Below, one piece after another: positions 15,671 to 25,039 of a stretch of DNA of 25,039 nucleotides; position 1 is the first letter of the stretch; each line of letters starts with the position of its first letter. The DNA is from Candidatus Dependentiae bacterium (lineage in GTDB: Bacteria > Babelota > Babeliae > Babelales > UASB340). Where the stretch lies: NCBI GenBank assembly GCA_018897535.1, contig JAHIKO010000056.1, positions 1-25,039 on the forward strand, in the 5' to 3' direction. The position numbers were made by a program, and so were the translations under genes. A model generated the notes under the pieces. That model ran no database searches, was not told the DNA's origin, and worked only from the letters and a program-made list of their open reading frames with translations.

Positions 15671-16900
15671 ATGAACAAAATAAATTTAAATGAAAATTAT
15701 CTGTTTTCATCTGAATCTGTAACAATAGGACATCCGGATAAAATATGTGATCAAATTTCAGACGCTATATTGGATGCATATATATCTCAAGATAAAAATT
15801 CAAGGGTTGCATGTGAATGTTTAATTGCAAAAAATTTATTAGTCATAGCCGGAGAAATAACTTCTAATGGCAATGTTGATATAAAAAAAATAGCTATAGA
15901 GACTTTAAAATCAATTGGATATACAAATAAAGAGTATGGCTTTGATATTGATGCCTGCCAAATAATAACATCAATTAGCAAGCAAAGTCCCGATATTTCA
16001 ATGGGTGTTAATAAAAAAGAAAATCATGAGCAAGGTGCCGGCGATCAAGGACTAATGTTTGGATATGCTTGTAATGAAACAGAATCTTTTATGCCTTTAC
16101 CAATAGATTTGGCTCATAAGCTGACCCAAAAATTAACCTATTTGCGAGAATCAAAAATATTACCTTGGCTAAGACCGGATGGAAAAGCTCAGGTAACTGT
16201 AAAATATTTAAATGGAAACCCTACTGAAGTAACACATGTAATTGTTTCAACTCAACACAACCCGGAAATTTCTCAAGATTTTATTAAAAAAGAAATAAAA
16301 GAAAAATTAATTTACCCGATATGTGAAAAATATCTGACAAAAGATACAAAATTTTTTATTAATCCAACCGGATCATTTGTTATAGGCGGACCTGAAGGAG
16401 ATACCGGCCTTACGGGTCGCAAAATAATTGTAGATACATACGGCGGAGCTGGACGACATGGTGGGGGATGTTTTTCGGGTAAAGATCCATCCAAAGTAGA
16501 CCGAAGTGCTGCATATATGGCAAGACATATTGCAAAAAATATCATTGCTGCAAAAATTGCTGCAAAATGCGAAGTTCAAATAGCTTATTCAATAGGTATC
16601 GCTGAACCTGTTTCTATTTATATTAATACATTTGGAACAAATTTAATAAACAATATTGACGATAATTTTATAGAATCTGCTGTAAAAGAAATTTTTCCAT
16701 TAAGACCTGCGGATATAATTGAATATTTAAATTTAAAAACACCTATTTATAAGCAAACCGCAAAATTTGGACATTTTGGCGAAAGTACAAAAAATTTAAG
16801 TTGGGAACAAATAAATAAAATAGATGATTTAAGAAAAATGCTAAACAAGCAACAAACCAATAAAATATATATACCCAACAGGCTGAAACAAGTTTTTTAA
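15671..16900 (+). CDS. metK: S-adenosylmethionine synthase
   Basis: MetK makes S-adenosylmethionine from methionine and ATP, the donor used by methyltransferases such as TlyA in this window. The 409-residue length is slightly above the usual 380-400. Motifs are intact: SESVTIGHPDKICDQISDA (about 14-32, with His21 and Asp23), GAGDQGLMFGYA (122-133), GGPEGDTGLTGRK (239-251, phosphate-binding) and FSGKDPSKVDRSAAY (about 268-282). The GGG loop before FSGKD carries a cysteine (GGGCFSGKD) where many homologues have alanine. The ribosome site is modest (GTGAAAGAG). It stands alone between the divergent CYTH gene and a secreted unknown. Annotation is secure. Confidence 0.97.
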   Translation: MNKINLNENYLFSSESVTIGHPDKICDQISDAILDAYISQDKNSRVACECLIAKNLLVIAGEITSNGNVDIKKIAIETLKSIGYTNKEYGFDIDACQIITSISKQSPDISMGVNKKENHEQGAGDQGLMFGYACNETESFMPLPIDLAHKLTQKLTYLRESKILPWLRPDGKAQVTVKYLNGNPTEVTHVIVSTQHNPEISQDFIKKEIKEKLIYPICEKYLTKDTKFFINPTGSFVIGGPEGDTGLTGRKIIVDTYGGAGRHGGGCFSGKDPSKVDRSAAYMARHIAKNIIAAKIAAKCEVQIAYSIGIAEPVSIYINTFGTNLINNIDDNFIESAVKEIFPLRPADIIEYLNLKTPIYKQTAKFGHFGESTKNLSWEQINKIDDLRKMLNKQQTNKIYIPNRLKQVF

Positions 16901-16985
16901 TAATAATATATTTTTCTTACATATAGAAAAGATTTAAACTTTAATATCTGATAAATTTCAAATTTTAGAAGCAAAATAGCTTCTA

Positions 16986-17015
16986 TTGATATACCCTTTT
17001 GATAAAAAATATATA
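16986..17015 (+). promoter_or_regulatory. Candidate promoter for the 17064 gene
   Basis: TTGATA (16986-16991) and TATATA (17010-17015) with an 18-base spacer, 48 bases before the ATG at 17064. A small hairpin (tagaagc/gcttcta, 16966-16985) lies just upstream and may end the metK message, though no T tract follows it. Confidence 0.4.
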
Positions 17016-17063
17016 TAAAAGTATGCTCAATTAGTAGTTTTTAATTAAATGGGGGTTATTAAT

Positions 17064-18254
17064 ATGGCATCACTTTTATATCATAAATTTTGTAAAAAAA
17101 TTATTATATCGATTTTTATTTTTGCTTCAACAATAATATTAAGCAATGCTCAAGAATCAATTCTTACTAAAATTATTAATGATACCTTGGCAAAATACAA
17201 TATAGAAAATAAAAATAGCTTTTATGGCAATCAATTAACACCAACGACAGCGCACATAATAAATTTAAAAGAACCTATGTTTAATTTTTTAAATTTAGAT
17301 TATGTAGCAAGCTCCTTAAATGAAACAATTAATTCCATAGGAATAAGTACAATAGAATCTATTTTAAATGATGCATTGAATAAAGAATTAAAATTTAAAG
17401 ATAACAGCTTTGTTTTTTATCATGCACAAGATAGAGTCTTTTTACTTTACCAAGATCTTTGTAAAAAAATATACAAAAAAATATATAAAGAATCTATAAA
17501 TTCTTTCATTTTATTAAGAATACCAAATAAAGAATCCAAAAAATATAAAAATGTAATGGAATTTCTAAATAAGTTTAAATATAATATCAATGATGATTAT
17601 GATGATATAAGAACTCTTATATTATCAGTTAATCCATCTCTTTTTGGAAATACGGTATATGACCCAAGTGGAGAATCATCTTTTGAATATTTTTTGACAT
17701 CATCAAATGCAAATTATACAAATCATATGATGTTAATAAAAAATATATTTGAAAATTTTGAAATACAAAACTTATATACAAAATACCTAGAAAAGCTTCA
17801 TGATATATATTATTTATTATCTGGCTATGAAGACGATATGACGGGAATATTATTACAAATATTTATACCAAAAGAAATTGTAAATAACTTTGTTTACAAA
17901 TCAAAACCATGGGGAATTCCATTTGACCTTAATTGTAATGTAAGTAGTCACTTAAATATTTATAATTCCCAAAAAACATTTTCTGATAAAGAAGATGAAG
18001 CTGAATTTGACCAAATACAATATAGAATATTAATAAATGATGAATTAATGAAAAATAAATCAGCTAAAATCTTTAGATATTTAAATAAAAATACGCCAAA
18101 TATAATTACATATAAAATGAAATTTAAAAATTTAATTAAAAAAATAGAAGAAGAAATATCAGCAACTCAAATAAAAGATAAGTCTATACTTAAATTTCCA
18201 ATAGATATGGTAAAAAAAACATTTGAAAAAATAACAGAAAAACTAAAATCTTAA
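17064..18254 (+). CDS. Hypothetical secreted protein, 396 aa
   Basis: The family is not recognised. The start is taken at ATG 17064 because GGGGG lies eight bases upstream; the in-frame ATG at 17049 overlaps that site. Residues 1-29 (MASLLYHKFCKKIIISIFIF, then ASTIILSNA) are a signal peptide with a probable cut after SNA, giving a mature protein of about 367 residues. It is rich in Lys, Asn, Ile and Tyr, with a lysine/tyrosine helix (CKKIYKKIYKESIN) and the odd stretch YNINDDYDDIRT. There are few cysteines and no visible enzymatic motif. Its stop codon overlaps that of the convergent PIG-L gene by four bases (both use ttaa), so no terminator can fit between them. A secreted protein of unknown role; an effector or envelope protein is possible. 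Confidence 0.75.
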   Translation: MASLLYHKFCKKIIISIFIFASTIILSNAQESILTKIINDTLAKYNIENKNSFYGNQLTPTTAHIINLKEPMFNFLNLDYVASSLNETINSIGISTIESILNDALNKELKFKDNSFVFYHAQDRVFLLYQDLCKKIYKKIYKESINSFILLRIPNKESKKYKNVMEFLNKFKYNINDDYDDIRTLILSVNPSLFGNTVYDPSGESSFEYFLTSSNANYTNHMMLIKNIFENFEIQNLYTKYLEKLHDIYYLLSGYEDDMTGILLQIFIPKEIVNNFVYKSKPWGIPFDLNCNVSSHLNIYNSQKTFSDKEDEAEFDQIQYRILINDELMKNKSAKIFRYLNKNTPNIITYKMKFKNLIKKIEEEISATQIKDKSILKFPIDMVKKTFEKITEKLKS

Positions 18255-19228
18255 TAGTCGAGAGATAAATTTATAAACTCTTTAATATTCATTTGCTTTA
18301 AAAAACATAAACCGTGAATATTTTCGTAGTTAATTTTATTACTAAATTTATTATTAAAATTAATTAAATTATTTTTCATAATCTCAACAGCAATATCTGC
18401 AAAATTACCTGAATATTTTGAACTAGGGTACATTGCATCAACCTGAGTTTTATAACAATTTATAAAAGTCTTTTTTAATAAATCAAAATCTTGATTTGTC
18501 ACTGGAAAAAAAATGTTTGCCTCTTGGGGTAAAAATTGACACCATACATTTCTATATCCAATTATAATTAAATCTTTTTTTAAATTTTCAGAAAATAATT
18601 TAACGGCATTTTGAATAACTTTAAAAGTTTTATAGTGTGTTAATGGCGCGCTATTTTTAGGATCAATTGCCACGGTTATTATATCCGGATTTATATTTAA
18701 TAAGAATTTATAAAAATTATTAATATCTTGAGATAATTCTTCTGTTTTAGATCTATAGAAATTTGCTCTAAAAGCAATAACATTTTTGTTACTTATTTTA
18801 AAATTATTCCAAACGGATTCTTCTTCTGCTTCTCGAATAATTCCCTTTAAAAATTCTAATTCAGCATTTACATTATTTTGTTTTAAATTTTCCAATAATT
18901 CTTCAATTTTAGTTAATAATATACTTTTAGAATTATCAATATTATCAACTAAATTGTTAATAACTTTTTTTTCTAAAAAATTATTATTTTCATTATTTAA
19001 TAAATTATATTTTATTTTTTCTAAAATATTTTCTAGATATGAATTTCTTACAGCATTTGAACCGCTAGTCATAATCAAAAAATTATGCTTATTTCGAGTA
19101 TTTTTTAACAACCAATTAATATAAGGCAAATACCCAAGAGTTACATCATCCGGATGTGGCGATGTGTGTAAAATGGTTTTTTTATCAAAAAAGTAATTTA
19201 TAGAATTTGTAAAATTAAAATTAAGCAT
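18251..19228 (-). CDS. PIG-L/LmbE-family deacetylase-like protein
   Basis: 325 residues, no signal peptide. The metal-binding opening motif of the PIG-L family is clear: TSPHPDDVTLG (about 19-29), preceded by a hydrophobic strand. TSGSNAVRNSYL (about 54-65) and APLTHYKTFKVIQ (about 192-204) match the later conserved regions, the latter supplying the third metal-binding histidine. These elements, and the end VWCQF...CYKTQ, are most like the PIG-L domain fused behind glucosamine-6-phosphate deaminase in some bacteria, though no deaminase domain is present here. Between residues 65 and 135 lies a Lys/Asn-rich insert. Known family members remove N-acetyl groups from sugars or related amides. The substrate is unknown. 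The ribosome site is weak. It sits upstream of nothing on its strand and converges on the 17064 gene. Confidence 0.8.
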   Translation of the reverse strand: MLNFNFTNSINYFFDKKTILHTSPHPDDVTLGYLPYINWLLKNTRNKHNFLIMTSGSNAVRNSYLENILEKIKYNLLNNENNNFLEKKVINNLVDNIDNSKSILLTKIEELLENLKQNNVNAELEFLKGIIREAEEESVWNNFKISNKNVIAFRANFYRSKTEELSQDINNFYKFLLNINPDIITVAIDPKNSAPLTHYKTFKVIQNAVKLFSENLKKDLIIIGYRNVWCQFLPQEANIFFPVTNQDFDLLKKTFINCYKTQVDAMYPSSKYSGNFADIAVEIMKNNLINFNNKFSNKINYENIHGLCFLKQMNIKEFINLSLDY

Positions 19229-19289
19229 TTAAAACTCACAATCACTACAATTATTTCTACATAAAATATTTATCTACAAATAATAATAT

Positions 19290-20021
19290 TTACTTTTTTT
19301 TATTAAAATTTGATTCATCCCCCAAACCCTTTAAATAATCAACCTCTTTTTTTGTTAAAAATCTCCATTTTCCAAGCCTTAAGCCTGTTTTTTGCAAACC
19401 GGCATAATAAACTCTATCCAACTTTTTTACGCTGTATCCTAAATGTTCAAATATTCTTCGGACAATCCTATTTCGTCCACTATGAATTTCGATACCAATA
19501 TTAAAACCTTTTTGTCCCGGTATATAAAATAAATTATCAACAAAAATAAATCCATCATCCAAATTTAAACCTTTTTTTATAAGCTCAAAATCATCCTTTT
19601 TTAATTGCCTATCTAAAACAACTTCATAACCTTTAGAAATTTCATACTTAGGATGAGACAATTTTTGAGTTAAATCCCCATCATTTGTTAGAATAATTAA
19701 TCCGGTAGTCATTCTATCCAAACGACCAATAGGATAAATTTTACCCACATTTAAGTCTTTTACCAAATCCAATATAGTTTTTCTTCCTGATGGATCAAAA
19801 ACAGTGCAAATGTAATCTTTGGGTTTATTCAATAAGATATATTTATATTCTGGAATATTTATGACATTATCACCGAATTGAACTGTGTCATTTTTATTAA
19901 CAACATAGTAAAGATCATCTACAATCTTACCATTAATTTTTATTTTTTTGGCCTTAATTAATTCTGCAGCCTTTCGTCTAGAACATATTCCGGCATTTGG
20001 AAGAAATTTAAATAAATACAT
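19290..20021 (-). CDS. rluB: RluB/RsuA-family rRNA pseudouridine synthase
   Basis: 243 residues. An S4 RNA-binding domain (about 1-50: LPNAGICSRRKAAELIKAKKI, in parts) is followed by a pseudouridine synthase domain with catalytic Asp102 in GRLDRMTTGL. LLNKPKDYICT, TNDGDL, SHPKYEISKGYEVVL, IHSGRNRIVRRIFEHLGY and KLDRVYYAGL are the usual conserved blocks, with the RIVRR loop closest to RluB. RluB modifies U2605 of 23S rRNA (E. coli numbering), close to the peptidyl-transferase region; RsuA, the nearest alternative, modifies 16S U516. The length matches the bacterial RluB type without a long C-terminal extension. It lies 83 bases downstream of the exported nuclease-like gene on the same strand. 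With TlyA, it makes two rRNA-modifying enzymes in the window. Confidence 0.9.
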   Translation of the reverse strand: MYLFKFLPNAGICSRRKAAELIKAKKIKINGKIVDDLYYVVNKNDTVQFGDNVINIPEYKYILLNKPKDYICTVFDPSGRKTILDLVKDLNVGKIYPIGRLDRMTTGLIILTNDGDLTQKLSHPKYEISKGYEVVLDRQLKKDDFELIKKGLNLDDGFIFVDNLFYIPGQKGFNIGIEIHSGRNRIVRRIFEHLGYSVKKLDRVYYAGLQKTGLRLGKWRFLTKKEVDYLKGLGDESNFNKKK

Positions 20022-20103
20022 ATTTTTTCTTTTTCGAAAATAAATTAATCCACATATATAAAATGAAATAATAAGATCAATTATCCGCTAATATAGAAAA
20101 AAA

Positions 20104-20880
20104 TCAATTTTCATATCTTAAATTATCAACATATGTAATTTTGTTTTCAAATAACCATTCTTTAATATCGTTATTAAGTTCAGTTTTTATTGCTAAGCAA
20201 ACGCTCAAATCAGACAATAAATCAATAATATCCAGCCAGTCCAACAAAAATATATCTGCAGTTTTACTATTTATCCAATTGCACTTTAATCTAATATCTT
20301 TATGCAAAGTTAAATCACCATTTATTTTTAAATAAAAAGATCCATATTTATTACTTTCTATTTCTAAAGCAACTGTACCTAAATTTATAGATTGTTTTAG
20401 AAATTTAATAAAATCAATCATATTTTTTTCTTTAATTAACTGTTTTTTATTTTTTTTAGAATTAAATTTTCCGGACTTAGCCTCAACACAAAAACGATTT
20501 GTTATAACATCAAATTCAGTAGCTGTTAAAAAAATATTAGAATCGCCTAATAATATATTTACAGGAACTCTAGGATTTTGAAGATATCCAATTTCTATTG
20601 CCAAATTTAATCCACGTACAAAATCATTATTTCTATCATTAAAATACAAAGCGGATTCAAGCTCAAACCATTTTCCATAATCTTTACGTTTTTCAGAAAC
20701 TATTTCAGATAAACCTAGTAAATCTTTATCAAACATAGAATTAACCAATTTATAAATTTGAGAATTGCTAAGAGAATATAATTGAGCAAAAAAAAAGAAG
20801 GTTACAAAAAAACCTTCTTTCAATATATTAAATATACAAAAATCTCTTATTTTATACTTTTCAAAAACTCGATATTTCAT
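20104..20880 (-). CDS. Exported protein with PD-(D/E)XK nuclease-like motif
   Basis: 258 residues. After a charged start (MKYRVFEKYKIRDF) a hydrophobic segment at about 24-34 (FFVTFFFFAQL) followed by SLSNS looks like a signal peptide or anchor. The body carries the spacing of the PD-(D/E)XK nuclease core: Glu75 in WFELESALYF, Asp124 in TEFDVITN, Glu133 and Lys135 in VEAKSGK, and then KKQLIKEKNMIDF, matching the Q-containing helix that follows in restriction-like endonucleases. I infer a metal-dependent nuclease fold; activity is unproven. Restriction-like proteins are normally cytoplasmic, so an exported one is odd. The start is firm: GGGGAAGGGACATC precedes ATG. The codons for residues 21-30 form a terminator-like hairpin. 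No methylase is nearby, arguing against restriction-modification. Confidence 0.72.
   Translation of the reverse strand: MKYRVFEKYKIRDFCIFNILKEGFFVTFFFFAQLYSLSNSQIYKLVNSMFDKDLLGLSEIVSEKRKDYGKWFELESALYFNDRNNDFVRGLNLAIEIGYLQNPRVPVNILLGDSNIFLTATEFDVITNRFCVEAKSGKFNSKKNKKQLIKEKNMIDFIKFLKQSINLGTVALEIESNKYGSFYLKINGDLTLHKDIRLKCNWINSKTADIFLLDWLDIIDLLSDLSVCLAIKTELNNDIKEWLFENKITYVDNLRYEN
20788..20820 (-). promoter_or_regulatory. Terminator-like hairpin inside the leader codons of the nuclease-like gene
   Basis: On the minus strand, AAAGAAGGTT (20820-20811) and AACCTTCTTT (20803-20794) form a perfect 10-bp stem with a seven-base loop, running into nine Ts (20796-20788). This is the form of an intrinsic terminator, but it sits about 60 bases inside the reading frame, coding for Lys21 to Phe31. 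It may attenuate expression, or simply reflect phenylalanine codons. Confidence 0.5.
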
Positions 20881-21116
20881 GATGTCCCTTCCCCAAAACT
20901 AAATCCCCTAAAAAACTGCTGTAAAACATCAAAAAAATAATCTTGTAATTTATATACCCAAAATAAATATATTCTTTTTTGGCAAATAAAATCAATCCAA
21001 ATAAATAATTCTATTTATCTGGCTATAAAATAAACAAATATGTAAAATTTTTAAATTATCATAAAAAAGAAACTAAATAACTTATGAATAAAAATTAAAA
21101 TAATAAATCAATAAAA
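20881..21116. other. Gap between the nuclease-like gene and the rRNA operon terminator
   Basis: About 236 bases of AT-rich DNA. It must hold the promoter of the minus-strand gene starting at 20880; I see no pair of boxes I trust. A hairpin at 20997-21022 (ccaaataaata / tatttatctgg, loop attc, one G/T position) could be a second terminator for rRNA transcription coming from the right. No open frame worth calling. Confidence 0.4.
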
Positions 21117-21140
21117 AAGCCCAGAAATTACTCTGGGCTT
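21117..21140 (-). terminator. Intrinsic terminator of the rRNA operon
   Basis: aagcccaga (21117-21125) pairs with tctgggctt (21132-21140) in a 9-bp stem with a six-base loop. On the minus strand, reading away from 5S, the stem runs into TTTTTTAT. It lies about ten bases beyond the 5S 3' end. Confidence 0.88.
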
Positions 21141-21149
21141 AATTTTAAA

Positions 21150-21265
21150 TCCTGGCAGTACCTATTTTTCCGGACCGTCTCCAGTCAAGTATTGTCGGCG
21201 CAATAGACTTTACTTCCGTATTCGAAATGGGAACGGGTGTTACCCTATTGCTATCGCCACCAGGA
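21150..21265 (-). rRNA. rrf: 5S ribosomal RNA
   Basis: About 116 bases on the minus strand. It opens CCTGGTGGCGATAGCAATAG, has the conserved ACACCCGTTCCCATTTCGAA loop and GGAAGTAAAG, and closes with GGTACTGCCAGG, which pairs with the start (CCTGG/CCAGG). It is the last member of the operon, just before the terminator at 21117-21140. Ends are good to a few bases. Confidence 0.95.
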
Positions 21266-21402
21266 AATTTTATTTCAATTTTCAAGTTTTGGCCTTGCTC
21301 GCTTATCTTATCAAAGATAAAACAAACGAGCAAGATAAATTCAAAATATTTGTAACTAATCTCATTATGGTTTATACATAGTTTTTTATGTAGCATAGAT
21401 AA
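21266..21402 (-). other. 23S-5S spacer with hairpin and 23S 3' processing arm
   Basis: A stem cttgctcg (21294-21301) / cgagcaag (21327-21334) encloses a smaller stem ttatctt (21303-21309) / aagataa (21314-21320). Further right, agtttttta (21380-21388) and atagataa (21395-21402) are complementary to 24436-24444 and 24424-24431 beyond the other end of 23S. Confidence 0.65.
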
Positions 21403-24423
<3,021 letters not shown>

Positions 24424-24667
24424 TTATCTATAATTTAAAAAACTAAGTATTTCGACAACTATTGAGTATCTCTATAGTATCAGCAATTAAAATTTAATTG
24501 CCTTATTACCCTATAATAAAAATAGGTTACAAATATTTCAAAGACCAAATAATTTTTATTTCAAATACACAGTTTTCTTAAATTCCTGAACCCAAAAGGT
24601 CTATTTCCAATTTAATTATTAAGTAACACCTAATATATCATCGCCTAAAAAGGCTTTAATCTCCCTC
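24424..24667 (-). other. 16S-23S spacer without tRNA genes
   Basis: 244 bases. I looked for tRNA-Ile and tRNA-Ala, common here in other bacteria, and found no T-loop or anticodon-arm pattern. It contains the 23S 5' processing arm (24424-24444), a perfect 19-base palindrome gcaattaaaatttaattgc (24483-24501), and on the minus strand GGTCTTTGAAAT at about 24535-24548, which resembles the boxA antitermination element. A small hairpin (cgcctaaaaaggc, about 24642-24654) follows 16S. Confidence 0.7.

Positions 24668-25039
<372 letters not shown>

Noticed and set aside
18786..19124. 112-residue plus-strand frame inside the PIG-L gene
   Set aside because: Antisense to a gene with clear PIG-L motifs; composition (Phe, Leu, Ser rich) is typical of a reverse frame of Lys/Asn-rich coding.
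24424..24667. tRNA-Ile or tRNA-Ala in the 16S-23S spacer
   Set aside because: No T-loop (GGTTCGA-type) sequence or cloverleaf arms found on either strand.

Overview
The window is AT-rich bacterial DNA from a small, densely packed genome. It carries about twenty protein genes and most of one rRNA operon. The coding genes are low in G+C, intergenic gaps are mostly under 150 bases, and Shine-Dalgarno sites are often strong G-rich tracts that match the canonical 16S 3' end seen near 24668. Several genes encode exported proteins with no clear family, or families that look borrowed from eukaryotes (a signal-peptide PP2C phosphatase, for example). Together this suggests an intracellular or protist-associated bacterium. 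Candidatus Dependentiae (TM6/Babeliales) is my best guess, by inference only; a 16S search would settle it.

Layout. Positions 1-2751: the 3' part of a UvrD/PcrA helicase gene, then two unknown genes lying between two exact 20-base copies of the helicase gene's 3' end, then a strong hairpin terminator. This looks like a 1.45-kb insertion behind uvrD. Positions 2772-4227 (minus): a membrane-anchored protein with a possible pseudopilin-like motif, and a LysE-family exporter. Positions 4336-7432 (plus): an envelope operon of glmM, a DUF502 membrane protein and an LptF/LptG-type permease. It is followed by a secreted protein of unknown function (7487-8419) and a 20-bp bidirectional terminator.

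Positions 8506-14322 (minus) hold a six-gene run, read right to left: exported PP2C phosphatase, exported alpha/beta hydrolase, grpE, pssA, a membrane-anchored Deg/HtrA protease and tlyA. GrpE and Deg are protein-quality genes, PssA makes phospholipid, and TlyA modifies rRNA. Positions 14438-16900: a ferritin-like (Dps-like) protein, a CYTH-domain protein on the opposite strand, and metK. Positions 17064-20880: a secreted unknown, then on the minus strand a PIG-L-type deacetylase, an RluB-type pseudouridine synthase, and an exported protein with a PD-(D/E)XK nuclease signature whose signal-peptide codons form a terminator-like hairpin.

Positions 21117-25039 (minus) are the rRNA operon: 5S, 23S and the 3' 372 bases of 16S, transcribed right to left, with no tRNA in the 16S-23S spacer. 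The flanks of 23S can pair into a processing stem, and a terminator follows 5S.

The points most worth following are the repeat-flanked insertion behind uvrD, the exported PP2C/hydrolase pair, and the exported nuclease-like protein with a hairpin in its leader codons. No CRISPR array, transposase, integrase or tRNA gene was seen.
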